Source: Candidatus Phyllobacterium onerii
GTDB lineage: Bacteria > Pseudomonadota > Alphaproteobacteria > Rhizobiales > Rhizobiaceae
NCBI RefSeq assembly: GCF_028331445.1
Contig: NZ_JAQMHX010000022.1
Span: 1 to 45,546, forward strand
Direction of reading: 5' to 3'
DNA: 45,546 nucleotides
Numbering within the stretch: position 1 is the first letter of the stretch; every line of letters begins with the position of its first letter. The notes under the pieces are model-generated. The model ran no database searches, was not told the origin of the DNA, and saw only the letters and a program-made list of their open reading frames with translations. Made by a program: the position numbers and the translations under genes. Below are positions 1 through 8,505 of this stretch, piece by piece.

Positions 1-128
1 GTTCCAACAAAAACGACCTGGGCATTATACAAAAATTTTTTTTTGGCCCCCCCGCTGTTTTTGCGGGGCGCGGCGGGGTCCGCCCGCCCGCCACCTATGC
101 TTACCTTTAGCTTTGACCACCTCCGTCG
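1..128. other. Low-complexity leader, no gene
   Basis: This stretch holds a run of ten T's (about 37-46), a run of C's (47-53) and a very GC-rich segment (about 60-92) with self-complementary GGCGGG/CCCGCC blocks. No coding frame is supported. It could be a terminator for a gene outside the window or a poorly assembled contig edge. Confidence 0.4.
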
Positions 129-389
129 ATGATAGAATGCAGCATCAAATATCAAGCGGCCAGCAAGGCGGGCAACGGCGTACCTTACGAGCTGCTCGAT
201 CGAGACGGTGGAGTTCTTAGTGAACGGCACGCTCCTTCTCTCCTGAAGGTTGCGAATGAAAAACCCGAGCTTGGCGCCTTGCGGAGGGAACTTTCGCGTT
301 TAGTGGCGGTTTCTCGATTACAGAGATGGCTCAGGGGCGCGCTAATGAACTTCGGTAAAATATATGGCGAAGGTTATATAAAGAGATAG
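129..389 (+). CDS. Small hypothetical protein (doubtful)
   Basis: This is an 86-residue open frame lying just ahead of the DUF6328 gene and on the same strand. I recognise no family. The composition is mixed, with a basic C-terminal half and no signal peptide or membrane segment. No clear ribosome binding site precedes the ATG. It is kept only because it is co-directional with a real gene and no better frame overlaps it. It could be non-coding. Confidence 0.25.
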   Translation: MIECSIKYQAASKAGNGVPYELLDRDGGVLSERHAPSLLKVANEKPELGALRRELSRLVAVSRLQRWLRGALMNFGKIYGEGYIKR

Positions 390-416
390 CTCAGCCCTTG
401 CTCGCAAAAAGAGGTA

Positions 417-1340
417 GTGGTGTCTCTGGTGGATAAAACGAAAACGGCTCTGGACGAATTGCGCATGCTGATGTTGGGAGCGCAAATCCTGCTCGGCTTT
501 CAGTTCCAAGCGCCATTTCAAAATGCTTTTTCGGAGCTCAGCTTCCTCGAACAGGGGGTCGAAGTCATCGTGCTTTGCCTAATGGTCGTCGTTATCGCGC
601 TGTTGATTACACCGAGCGCGCGCCATCGCATTGTGGAGCAAGGAGAAGCAACACCGACTTTTAATGACTTTGTCACACGGGTTTTCCTGTTGACGCTTGC
701 TCCATTTGCCCTTGCACTCGGCTTGGATCTTGGCGTCGCCATGACTCGCGGGGCTGGAATATCAGTCGGCATCGTAGCTGGCATGATAGGCTGCCTCGTG
801 GCACTGGGGATGTGGTACGGACCAATACTGCTTCGCGACGGCAATGGAGATGCGACCATGGCTACTTCTGACGAAAAGACGCCGACTGCTGCCAAAATCG
901 ATTATGTATTAACAGAGGCGCGGGTGGTATTGCCCGGTGCCCAGGCATTGCTGGGATTCCAGCTGGCAATTGTGCTGACCAACGGGTTTGCCGAACTCGC
1001 GGCGCCAGCAAAGGCGCTTCATTGCCTTGCACTGGGTTTGGTTGCGCTTGCGACCATGCTTTTGGTAACGCCCGCAGCTTACCACCGCATCGTTTACGGC
1101 GGTGCCGATGTAGCAGAGTTCTATGATGTAGCGACCCGCTTCGTGCTTGTCGCTACAGTCTTTCTGGCGCTTGGCCTCGCGGCTGATATTCACGTTGTGA
1201 TCGGGAAGGTTACGAAAAATCCCAACTTTGCAAATGCTACGGCCGCTGCCACCGCTTTGGTGCTGCTCGGATTTTGGCATGTCTGGCCATGGTGGGAACA
1301 TATTCGGCGGGATGTTCGAGGCAGAGACGATAAATTATAG
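417..1340 (+). CDS. DUF6328 family membrane protein, internally duplicated
   Basis: This is a predicted inner-membrane protein of 307 residues made of two homologous halves. Each half begins with a short helix and a 'GAQ.LLGFQ' signature (about residues 21-29 and 173-181). Each half then carries hydrophobic segments and a 'TP.A.HRIV' motif (about residues 65-74 and 218-227). The signature is characteristic of DUF6328, a family usually about 150-170 residues long, so this looks like a tandem duplication with fusion. The linker around residues 138-160 is polar. The function is unknown. The start is a GTG at 417, directly followed by a second GTG codon, with GAGG just upstream. It is a single gene with no obvious operon partner. 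Confidence 0.8.
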   Translation: MVSLVDKTKTALDELRMLMLGAQILLGFQFQAPFQNAFSELSFLEQGVEVIVLCLMVVVIALLITPSARHRIVEQGEATPTFNDFVTRVFLLTLAPFALALGLDLGVAMTRGAGISVGIVAGMIGCLVALGMWYGPILLRDGNGDATMATSDEKTPTAAKIDYVLTEARVVLPGAQALLGFQLAIVLTNGFAELAAPAKALHCLALGLVALATMLLVTPAAYHRIVYGGADVAEFYDVATRFVLVATVFLALGLAADIHVVIGKVTKNPNFANATAAATALVLLGFWHVWPWWEHIRRDVRGRDDKL

Positions 1341-1559
1341 CTCGCGTCAGCACTGCTCCGCAGACACAAAATGTCCGCTCATGGCGTATCCATTGTGCAA
1401 TCACCCTTTCGGGAATGAGCTCAGCCAAGACGCCGGCATGGATCACACGCGAACCAGCAACTTGAGCGCTCCAATGGTGTGGGTAGCGGTCGCACCTGCG
1501 TCGGACGAGTGCGACGCAATCTGACCTGCGCTAAGGGCCAAGTACGCGGTTTGCTCCTG
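1341..1559. other. Intergenic, convergent 3' ends
   Basis: This spacer lies between the 3' ends of the DUF6328 gene (plus) and the cupin gene (minus). Short frames exist on both strands but none looks like protein. No strong hairpin with a T run was found by eye. Confidence 0.4.
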
Positions 1560-2096
1560 TTACGTTTCTTTGGGCGTCGCGTTGACCGCCGTGTTCCCAA
1601 GACCCCACAATTTAACCAGATCGCCATCCGCTCCCTCGACCGGATCGCATGGGGGAAAAGGAACCTGTGCTATGCGCGCCACCATATCTGGCGTTGGATG
1701 TTCACGGCATAGGTCAGCCTTTTGTTTCGGGGGATATGCACCCACCACCAGGAACCCAACGCTGGCTTCGAGGAGACAGTGACCTGTACCGGCGGGCAGT
1801 ACAGCTATATCGCCGGGCTGGACTTTTAACTCGTGGCCTGCTTCCCCGCCAATCATAAGGCGTGCCGTGCCACCGGCAAAGCCCAGCACCTCATGGGCGG
1901 TGGTATGATAGTGGTGGAAGGAGTAAACGCCGTTTCGCCACTGCGCCGGCCAGCCATTATGTTCGAAAAGCTCTTCGAATGCCGCCGCTCCCTCATCGCC
2001 GCTCGCCGAAATGGCGCCACGATAGATGAGCACGGGCAAACGCGGGTTGTTAGGTATCCAGCCATTGCGATCAAGGTGCAGGATCTCAGGTTTCAA
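1560..2096 (-). CDS. YjlB-like cupin protein
   Basis: This 178-residue soluble protein has a central cupin fold. The first cupin motif is visible as 'FHHYHTTAHE' (about residues 61-70), giving the usual His/His/Glu metal ligands. The second is the 'PGDIAVLPAGTGHCL' region (about residues 94-108), with a His in the expected place. The N-terminus, with a 'NNPRLPVLIYRGA' block, and the C-terminal 'D...G..GDLVKLWG' region match the YjlB-like family, which is uncharacterised. A substrate cannot be inferred. The small frame at 2115-2303 lies 18 bp upstream on the same strand and could be co-transcribed. Confidence 0.85.
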   Translation of the reverse strand: MKPEILHLDRNGWIPNNPRLPVLIYRGAISASGDEGAAAFEELFEHNGWPAQWRNGVYSFHHYHTTAHEVLGFAGGTARLMIGGEAGHELKVQPGDIAVLPAGTGHCLLEASVGFLVVGAYPPKQKADLCREHPTPDMVARIAQVPFPPCDPVEGADGDLVKLWGLGNTAVNATPKET

Positions 2097-2114
2097 TCGG
2101 TTTCCTCCTCGTCG

Positions 2115-2303
2115 TTAGGTCCGGAAACCAAACTGGGCAACACTCGACTGGGTCGATTTGATCGTATTTGCGACCTGCCGCTCGCGTTTGCCTTCCGGGT
2201 CTTCCCGGGATGAGGCTTTTGCGCGCTCGACCCGGGCTACGTCAACCTCTGCGGCGTGCTCGTCGCTATCGTCGGTATTTCCGCTCTGGACTGGAGCATT
2301 CAC
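2115..2303 (-). CDS. Small charged hypothetical protein
   Basis: This 62-residue polar frame is rich in Asp, Glu, Arg and Lys and lies 18 bp upstream of the cupin gene on the same strand. The start is a GTG with a weak ribosome binding site. The codons just upstream read in frame as a short hydrophobic stretch ending at a stop, so the true protein may once have had a signal or membrane segment that is now cut off. No family is recognised. Confidence 0.3.
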   Translation of the reverse strand: MNAPVQSGNTDDSDEHAAEVDVARVERAKASSREDPEGKRERQVANTIKSTQSSVAQFGFRT

Positions 2304-2463
2304 CCCGACAAAAGCGGCGACGGCAAGCCGTCACCGGAAATGCGGCTTCGCCTGGAATGGTTCCGAGATACTGGCCGAATAAATCCACATATGACCCACC
2401 ATAATGACTGCAACCCGTATGAAAATAACCGCCTTTCCAAATTGCCGCTTGGACCCCAGGCTA

Positions 2464-2763
2464 CTAGGCTGTCATAAGTCCGCCGCCAGATTTCGCATTC
2501 ATGATCCAAGGCATGACCGAAGCAGAATCTTCCAGTATCTTTGCTTTACGCGCAAAGCCGTCGAAGGCCGCATGGGCTACACTCAACGGTTTGTGGCCAT
2601 CGAACACTTCGCAGCAGGTACGCCAGGCTGTTTCATAGATGATATCGCGTTGTGCGTCTGGCCAGCTATCAAGGAATTCGATGGCGTCAGCGAGCGTTGC
2701 AATCTCGCGGACTATCCTCGATCCGTCCGTTACGAAAATAGGGCTGTCGAAATAAGAGTTCAT
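2464..2763 (-). CDS. DUF982 family protein
   Basis: This 99-residue protein fits DUF982, a small soluble family common in rhizobia and of unknown function. It shows 'PIFVTDGSRIVREI' near the N-terminus, then 'A.EFLDSWPD', a central 'Y.TAWRTC.EVFDG' block and an 'A...FDGFARKAKIL' segment. The ATG at 2763 is preceded by GGAGGA at good spacing and is preferred over the TTG one codon upstream. A second DUF982 gene occurs at 29670-29924. The two are clearly diverged, so they are not a recent duplication. The gene stands alone here. Confidence 0.8.
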   Translation of the reverse strand: MNSYFDSPIFVTDGSRIVREIATLADAIEFLDSWPDAQRDIIYETAWRTCCEVFDGHKPLSVAHAAFDGFARKAKILEDSASVMPWIMNAKSGGGLMTA

Positions 2764-2766
2764 CAA

Positions 2767-3353
2767 GTCCTCCAGCGTGTTGAACCAAGAGTTTGAGTTA
2801 CCTTCTCAGGCTCTGCTCACGTTACACGGCGACGCATGTAGCCTCTGCGAAGGATTTCGGAGATCGACTCGGATTGGGGGCGCCTCGAGCCATCGGAGCT
2901 CGATCTGCTTTATGAGCCTCGGTCGAGCCCCACGATTGACAGAGCTTTTAGAGTCAGTCCTTCCATGTTTTGCCGCTCACTCAGGAATAACAAAATGCGC
3001 CCGCCAGCGTTTTCGCGGGTAGTAGTTCAGGTTGTTTGGATGCGCTAAATTATAGTAATGCCCATTTGATGTTTCAAGACTTTTTGCGTATTTTTTCTGC
3101 ACCATGGGGCGCGGAGCATGGTCATCTCACTAGCTCATAACTCAAAGATCGTCAGATAAACCTGACCTCTCGCAACCAAGATCAACTTGGCTCCATATCA
3201 ACTTCGACTATGGGCCTTTGTGCAACCTTATCCTACGTCGTCGCAATTGACGAGCGGTTGGCGACAGGCCATTTCCGCATTTTTTGGCACGCTCGGCTTT
3301 GCCCCCCGGCTTCAGTGACTTATTTCCCTTTTCGTCATCCTGACGGCCCTCCT
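2767..3353. other. Intergenic, no gene recognised
   Basis: I find no frame with convincing protein character on either strand. The right end leads into the Rieske-domain remnant, so part of this stretch may be unrecognisable debris of the same gene. Confidence 0.4.
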
Positions 3354-3565
3354 ATGCTGCGGGATCTTCTGAGCAAGCTCGCAGTTTGCCGTGATCAAGC
3401 GGCCAAATCCACGCGCATTCCGCCTTCTGCACGCATCTCGGCTTGTCTTGTTCACTGGAATTCGACCGAGCAAAACTGGGATTGTCCCTGCCATGGCTCG
3501 CAGTTCGCCCCCGATGGAGCTGTACTCAATGGACCGACCTTTTTCCAAGCGCGACGCAACTGCGA
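3354..3565 (+). pseudogene. Rieske [2Fe-2S] domain remnant of an FAD-dependent oxidoreductase
   Basis: Reading across frames reconstructs a Rieske domain. The first piece is 'LRDLLSKLAVCRDQ'. A frame change leads to 'GQIHAHSAFCTHLG' (about 3403-3444). One extra base follows, and the frame then continues as 'CLVHWN' and 'WDCPCHGSQFAPDG'. Both cluster-binding motifs, C-T-H-x-G-C and C-P-C-H-G-S, are present but in different frames. A further frame change follows 'LNGP'. The order and spacing match the C-terminal Rieske domain found on DadA-like FAD oxidoreductases. No FAD domain is visible upstream. With at least three indels in about 210 bp this is a decayed fragment. Confidence 0.75.
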
Positions 3566-3803
3566 GTGTTTCCGAGAGTATGGTTATTTCGCCAGCGCAG
3601 TTGAACCGGCATAGTTTCGTTTCCACCGACGGATTCCAGCCTTCATCTGTCGACGAATTTAGATTTATCGACTTCAACTTACGGATTGTCTTCAAGCGAA
3701 GAGGTGGAATTTTGCTGTTGCTTCGACTGATCGCGTCAAGCGACCTGAACCAATGCAGCGGCGAAGCACCGAGCGGTTATCGCTAAATTTTTTATGGTTC
3801 AAA

Positions 3804-3835
3804 GATCAGCCCCGCCGTCCACGGCGGGACTGATC
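3804..3835 (-). terminator. Hairpin downstream of the KGG-like gene
   Basis: A 14-bp inverted repeat (3804-3817 with 3822-3835, one mismatch) contains a GC-rich core and flanking GATCAG/CTGATC. It lies just past the stop of the minus-strand gene at 3844-4032. The A/T-rich run at 3784-3793 is a little far from the stem for a textbook terminator. Confidence 0.6.
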
Positions 3836-3843
3836 CTCTCACG

Positions 3844-4032
3844 TCATTTGTTTTTGTGGCTTTGCTGGCCGGCTTTCGCGTGCTGCTCCGGCGTCCCGCC
3901 CTGAGTTGAGCGCGCGCCCTGTTGGCCTTTGGAACTATCGGACTGCTTCTGCTGTCCGGAAGTTTCTTTGGATCCGTGCTGCGATGACTTGCGATTGTCG
4001 GATCCACCGCGATTGTCTTGAGTGTTTGGCAT
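3844..4032 (-). CDS. Small hydrophilic KGG-like stress protein
   Basis: This 62-residue protein is extremely hydrophilic, made almost entirely of Gln, Ser, Gly, Lys, Asn and Asp. It has no hydrophobic core, so it is probably disordered. It contains repeated 'GG.....' and 'KSSQHGSK' style segments like the small KGG/Con-10-like stress peptides of rhizobia. A strong AAAGGAGGAAAAT precedes the ATG and a hairpin follows the gene, so it looks genuinely expressed. A role in desiccation or general stress is inferred from composition only. Confidence 0.65.
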   Translation of the reverse strand: MPNTQDNRGGSDNRKSSQHGSKETSGQQKQSDSSKGQQGARSTQGGTPEQHAKAGQQSHKNK

Positions 4033-4843
4033 AATTTTCCTCCTTTACGTGACCCCGTCCACCCAACCCACATTTGTGTTGTTTGTTCCATCCGCGGCTG
4101 CTTTGCCCGCGAAACCACATTTGCCAACTCACGGGTTAACTCAAGAGCATGTCGCCGTTATGTGATGCGCGACCATGACAGTCACCCTAGGCGATGAAGA
4201 TTGGGTTCTTGCTACCGATCAAGATTGAGCTCACGTTGACGATCCGCTTACAAAATAGCGCTCGCGCTGGTGGATCATATTAATCAAGATCACGTCCGCT
4301 GCTGATGCAGCATTGAACGACTGGCAAGATGTCAAGCTGTCAAAGGGCGCTCACCATGCTCGAGCATGGAACACCTGGAGAGCTGTTCGGCCCTGCGCGC
4401 ACTTTTTTCGTATCGGCGCAATCGAGCACCAAACAGCGTGGTGCGGGGTTATCCGAGACAGAAACGTCGACGGCGGAGGCGAGCAGCACGATGAAAGCCC
4501 CGCTGGGCCGCCTATCCGGACGTGGGCTGCCGCCCGGCGCCCATACGATGAACCCGCCGATGACCGGGGTAAAAGTCCTGCTCGGGAGTGAAGCTCGGTA
4601 AGGCACGGTGTAGCCAGCGGCTGCGGCGATCGATGGGCTGAGTCCAATTAGGAACCCCTCTCTGAAGTGAGAGCGGCGGGATCGTCGGCATCCAACGGCG
4701 GCGGTCGCCGTCGCGACATGGAGGGAAAACGATGATCGCTGCGGCGAGAATGTGCCATCTCCGATCGCCGCAAAAGAGTGATACCAGCGGGACGTCTCGA
4801 AGACAGAACAACGACAACAGCAAGAAGGTTAGGGGACCATTTT
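4033..4843. other. Long intergenic region, no gene recognised
   Basis: About 800 bp separate two divergent genes. Several overlapping frames of 80-100 codons exist on both strands around 4313-4650. All are Arg/Pro/Gly-rich in the way typical of chance frames in GC-rich DNA. The promoters of the flanking genes presumably lie at the two ends. Confidence 0.45.
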
Positions 4844-5631
4844 ATGAAGACTTACGTGGGGTTTTTATCATTGCTGGCTGCCGGATTCCTCGTCGCCCTT
4901 CCGGCGCGGGCGGCTGATGTCGTCTCGGTGATGGCTTCCGAAGTTAACACGGCCGAAAAGGATGGCTGGACCTTTGCCTTCAGTCCATATTTCTGGGCGG
5001 CGGGACTATCGGGCAATACGGCACAGTTTGGCTTGCCGTCCGTGCATATCGATGCTGACTTTGGCGATATCCTGGACGATCTCGATTTTGCCGCCATGGC
5101 GATTGGCGAGGCACGCTACGGCCGTTACAGCATTTTCGGTGATGTCATCTACACGAAGTTATCGAGCGGCTCGGCAACACCACGGGGCATTCTCGCCGAC
5201 GACGTCGACGTGTCTTCAGCGACTTTCGCGGCCTTGGTGGGGCAGGCTACTCGATCCTGGAAAGTGCCAGAGGCACGCTCGATGTCGTCGCTGGCGCAAG
5301 GGTAGGGTATGTCAACACCGATATCTCGTTCAGTGGCGGCAGTCTCGATGGCCGCCAACGCAGCGACAGTGCGACCTGGGTCGACGGGCTTGCGGGTCTG
5401 CGGGGCAAGTATTCACTTACCGACAAAGTATATCTGACCGGCTGGGGCCTTGTCGGCGGCGGCGGCGCGGATGTCGACTGGGACGTCGCCGGCGGTATCG
5501 GCTACGAGTTCAACAAGACGGTATCGGCGGTTTTGGGGTACCGGGCGCTGGGTGTTGACTACGCCAGTGACGGATTTGTTTTCGATGTCGTCCAGCAGGG
5601 GCCCATACTGGGTGTAGTCATGCATTTCTAA
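4844..5631 (+). pseudogene. Outer-membrane beta-barrel protein, frameshifted
   Basis: The frame starts at ATG 4844 with a clear signal peptide ending 'LPARAA'. It continues as an outer-membrane barrel-like sequence ('GWTFAFSPYFWAAGLSGN', 'GEARYGRYSIFGDVIYTKL'). At about 5238-5248 the frame is lost at a GTGGGG run. Restoring one base continues as 'GYSILESARGTLDVVAGARVGYV' and runs to a stop at 5629-5631, ending in the aromatic '..HF' typical of barrel C-termini. Reconstructed length is about 262 residues. The two parts are otherwise intact, so this is either a recent single-base lesion in a homopolymer or a sequencing error. The role is unknown; such proteins often sit beside the TPR/TolB gene type found at 6210. 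Confidence 0.75.
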
Positions 5632-5770
5632 ACCTGCATCGTCTCAAATAGTTTTCGGAGCGAGATGATCACCGCCAGTGGCGCGTTGCCACGAACAAGT
5701 GGGCAAGCGCCGTCGAGATTGTAGGAACCAGTGTAAAAAATCTCGTGCGTGAGGGAACCTCGCTTGACCT

Positions 5771-6049
5771 TTATGTTGGTTTTTGCCTTCGGATATCGAA
5801 CGGGATGACATCGGCTTTGTCGAGCGCCGTTTCGATCTCGCCTGACAGGCAGTGGACCATTTCCGCGTATTCCGCGCAGCGCTGCTCGCGGATTGGTTCA
5901 GGCGATATTTCCCAGCGCTGCAGTGCCGCCTGCGCATCCGCCAAGTCGGTGCATAAATCTCGGAAATCATCACTCAGCGCAGCCAGTCGTTCGATCGACC
6001 GACATCGTTCGGGAAAGCTGCGTTGAGCGGCAGCCACGCTCTTGTCCAT
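5771..6049 (-). CDS. Conserved small hypothetical protein
   Basis: This 92-residue soluble protein is predicted to be all-helical. It has an acidic middle ('DDFRDLCTDLADAQAALQRW') followed by a conserved-looking 'EQRCAEYAEMV..L..EIE' segment. The ATG at 6049 has GGAAGGGGG upstream and is preferred over starts much further upstream in the same frame. I recognise it only as the kind of small protein found in rhizobia and know no function. It is divergent from the TPR gene at 6210, with a 160-bp shared spacer. Confidence 0.55.
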   Translation of the reverse strand: MDKSVAAAQRSFPERCRSIERLAALSDDFRDLCTDLADAQAALQRWEISPEPIREQRCAEYAEMVHCLSGEIETALDKADVIPFDIRRQKPT

Positions 6050-6209
6050 GTCAGAACCCCCTTCCATCGCGGCAAACGGTTGCCACGATGTATGCAATAA
6101 TGCGTTGCTCGCCGCATCATCATGGACGGAAAGCGGTTTGGGGAGTAGCTTACAGTAATATACGGGCAAAAATGCCGGTTGATTCTTTTCATCGGGGGAT
6201 GAAATCACC

Positions 6210-8003
6210 ATGCAAGGCTCCACGAAGGCTGGCATAGATCGGCCCGAGCAGATTGTGCGGCAGCCACCCGCTCCCGAGGATATCCGCGCCCAACTTGATC
6301 GCATCATGGCCAGTCCGGAATTTCCAGACACCGGTCACGCGCATTCATTCTTGCGATATGTCGTGGAAGAAACTCTGTCTGGACGTTCCGAGCGCATCAA
6401 AGGCTATTCTATAGCGATAGAGGTATTCAAGCGCGACGAGCGATTCAACCAGGATGATCCCGTCGTTCGGATCGAGGCTGGGCGGTTGCGGAGAACGCTC
6501 GAGCGATATTATTTGGTTGCTGGCCAGAACGACCCCGTCCGGATCGACATTCCAAAAGGCAAATATGTTCCGTTCTTCAGCTGGAATGGGCCGATAGCGG
6601 AGGAAGCTGCCCACCGCAGTTCGGTGCGGTCATCAAAATATCCTTGGCGCATGAAATGGCCCATTCTGTTGAGTTTGCTCGCCATCCTTGTTGCGACCTT
6701 GGGCTATTGGATGGCGGGCCCTCCTGCATCGTCAACCACCGCAGCTGGCCCCGATGGGCCCACGCTGGTGATCGCACCCTTCGCCAATTTCAGTGAGGGA
6801 CCGGAGGCCAATCTCTATGCGCTCGGCCTCACCGAGGAACTCTTGACCGCTCTTCCCCGCTTCAAGGAGATCAAGGTCTTCGGCCGCGAAACGTCAGAAG
6901 CCTTCCCGCCGGAAGTTGACCCTTCGCGTGTCCGCAAGGAACTCGGGGCCAACTATCTGCTTGCCGGTGCAGTGCGTGTCTCCGGTGATCGCGTGCGGGT
7001 GACCGCACGCTTGCTTGATACAAAAACCGGCGCAATTCTTTGGTCCCAGACCTACGACGATGACGTTCGCTCGCGCGGGCTGTTTGCCATTCAAACCGAC
7101 GTTGCAAATCGGGTGGCAACCGCTGTGGCCCAGCCGTATGGCATTATTTCAAAAGCGGTCGCCTCCAGTCCCCCGCCTGACGACCGTGGCGCTTACGATT
7201 GTACGCTGCAGTTTTATGGTTACCGTGCCGAATTGAGTGTGGAAAAGCACGGTAAGGTTCGCATGTGTCTTGAAAGCGCAGTTGCTCGCTTCCCGTCCTA
7301 TGCAACGGCGTGGGCAATGCTGTCGATCTTGTATCTCGACGAGGACCGATTTGGCTACAACCCGACGTCTGAATCTTCAACTTCATTGGAACGGTCGCTC
7401 CATGCGGCTCGGCGTGCTGTAGAACTCGATCCGGGCAACACGCGTGCGCTGCAGGCCTTGATGACGGCGTTGTTCTTCAACCGGCAGCTGACGGAAGCGC
7501 TTCGTGTAGGTGAGCAGGCGCTGGCGACCAATCCCAACGACACGGAACTAATGGGTGAGTACGGTGTGCGCTTGGCCATGGGTGGACAATGGCAACGCGG
7601 CGCAGCGGTGCTGGATCAGGCGCTGGCGCTCAACCCCGGCGGGGCGGGCTACTATCGCGGCAACAGGGCGCTGGCTTCCTATATGCTGGGGGACTACGAT
7701 ACGGCGGTCGTCGATATCAGACAGGCGAACCTGCAGAAATTTCCGCTTTTTCACATTGTCGCGGCGGTGATCTATGCGGAGCGCGGGATGATGGTGGACG
7801 CCACGCGCGAGGGAACCTTGTTCATGAAAATGCGTCCCGCATTTCTCCCCAACATTACCGCGGAACTCACAAACCGCAACTTTCAACCTGAGGATCAGTT
7901 GCGCGTCATTGCCGGTCTGCGCAAGGCAGGCATGCCAGTGCGGGCCGAGACGGCAGAAACCACCTCGCCGCCGCTTCCCACATCCGATCTTCCTTCACGG
8001 TAG
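6210..8003 (+). CDS. TolB-like/TPR membrane protein with N-terminal winged-helix-like region
   Basis: This 597-residue protein belongs to a group often labelled adenylate cyclase, although no cyclase domain is present. Residues about 20-130 form the conserved region containing 'FLRYVVEETLSGR', 'GYSIAIEVFKRD' and 'VRIEAGRLRRTLERYY', ending in 'I.IPKGKYVPFF'. It resembles a DNA-binding or effector module. A single membrane helix follows at about 150-170. The exported part has a TolB-N/FlgO-like domain (about 185-310, 'VIAPFANFSEGPEA', 'GANYLLAGAVR', 'ILWSQTYDDD'). TPR-like helices come next (about 370-560). The layout suggests a membrane-spanning sensor. The co-directional envelope genes downstream are plausible targets, but a 500-bp gap separates them. 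Confidence 0.8.
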   Translation: MQGSTKAGIDRPEQIVRQPPAPEDIRAQLDRIMASPEFPDTGHAHSFLRYVVEETLSGRSERIKGYSIAIEVFKRDERFNQDDPVVRIEAGRLRRTLERYYLVAGQNDPVRIDIPKGKYVPFFSWNGPIAEEAAHRSSVRSSKYPWRMKWPILLSLLAILVATLGYWMAGPPASSTTAAGPDGPTLVIAPFANFSEGPEANLYALGLTEELLTALPRFKEIKVFGRETSEAFPPEVDPSRVRKELGANYLLAGAVRVSGDRVRVTARLLDTKTGAILWSQTYDDDVRSRGLFAIQTDVANRVATAVAQPYGIISKAVASSPPPDDRGAYDCTLQFYGYRAELSVEKHGKVRMCLESAVARFPSYATAWAMLSILYLDEDRFGYNPTSESSTSLERSLHAARRAVELDPGNTRALQALMTALFFNRQLTEALRVGEQALATNPNDTELMGEYGVRLAMGGQWQRGAAVLDQALALNPGGAGYYRGNRALASYMLGDYDTAVVDIRQANLQKFPLFHIVAAVIYAERGMMVDATREGTLFMKMRPAFLPNITAELTNRNFQPEDQLRVIAGLRKAGMPVRAETAETTSPPLPTSDLPSR

Positions 8004-8505
8004 CGGCGGTCTCCAAATTTCGGAGTCCGCCCAGTTCTGGACCCGAGCCAGGATCAGGACCTGTGGGGCCGGCATCAACTGCCCAAGCGCCATCCCTGTC
8101 GGAACAGGCCACGAACGGCAACTTCCCGCTATCTAGATTTAGACCAAGGCTCAAATGCGCCATGAGCGGACGCTTAAAGAGATGGTGTGCTCTACAAGCA
8201 ACGTCACAAAGATCGAAACATGTTCGGAAAACTCAAAGACTGGCGTCGTCTTCACACTCGATACCACCGCTGCGCCCACACCTTTTCTTAAGCATATGCA
8301 TAGCAGCGGTCGTCATCTTCTGGCTCTGATTAGTCAGTCCTGACTCTGGCTTCGCAGGGCTATTGATACCTGTAACATACGAGATGTTACGGGTGTAATC
8401 CCTTTGTGGCGCGTACATTTTCCAGACCAATCGGGAGGCTTGTCGAGACGGTCGGGTCTGAAGCCAGTCCACCAGATTTCACAACAACTGAGGGGGAGGC
8501 CCAGG
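8004..8505. other. Intergenic with a perfect-loop inverted repeat
   Basis: About 500 bp without a supported gene. It contains the inverted repeat described separately at 8368-8394 and presumably the promoter of the DUF2092 operon. Confidence 0.45.
8368..8394 (+). promoter_or_regulatory. Inverted repeat upstream of the DUF2092 operon
   Basis: The 11-bp arms (8368-8378 and 8384-8394) are separated by 5 bp. They pair completely if one G-T pair is allowed. The core is GTAACAT/ATGTTAC. It lies about 110 bp upstream of the DUF2092 start. With no T run it looks more like an operator or leader hairpin than a terminator. No regulator is identified. Confidence 0.45.

Noticed and set aside
518..895. 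Long minus-strand frame inside the DUF6328 gene
   Set aside because: It is antisense to a clear membrane protein and has a Ser/Arg/Pro-rich chance composition.
4313..4650. Several overlapping 90-100-codon frames on both strands
   Set aside because: They overlap each other in many frames, lack ribosome sites and show no family features. This is typical of chance frames in GC-rich DNA.
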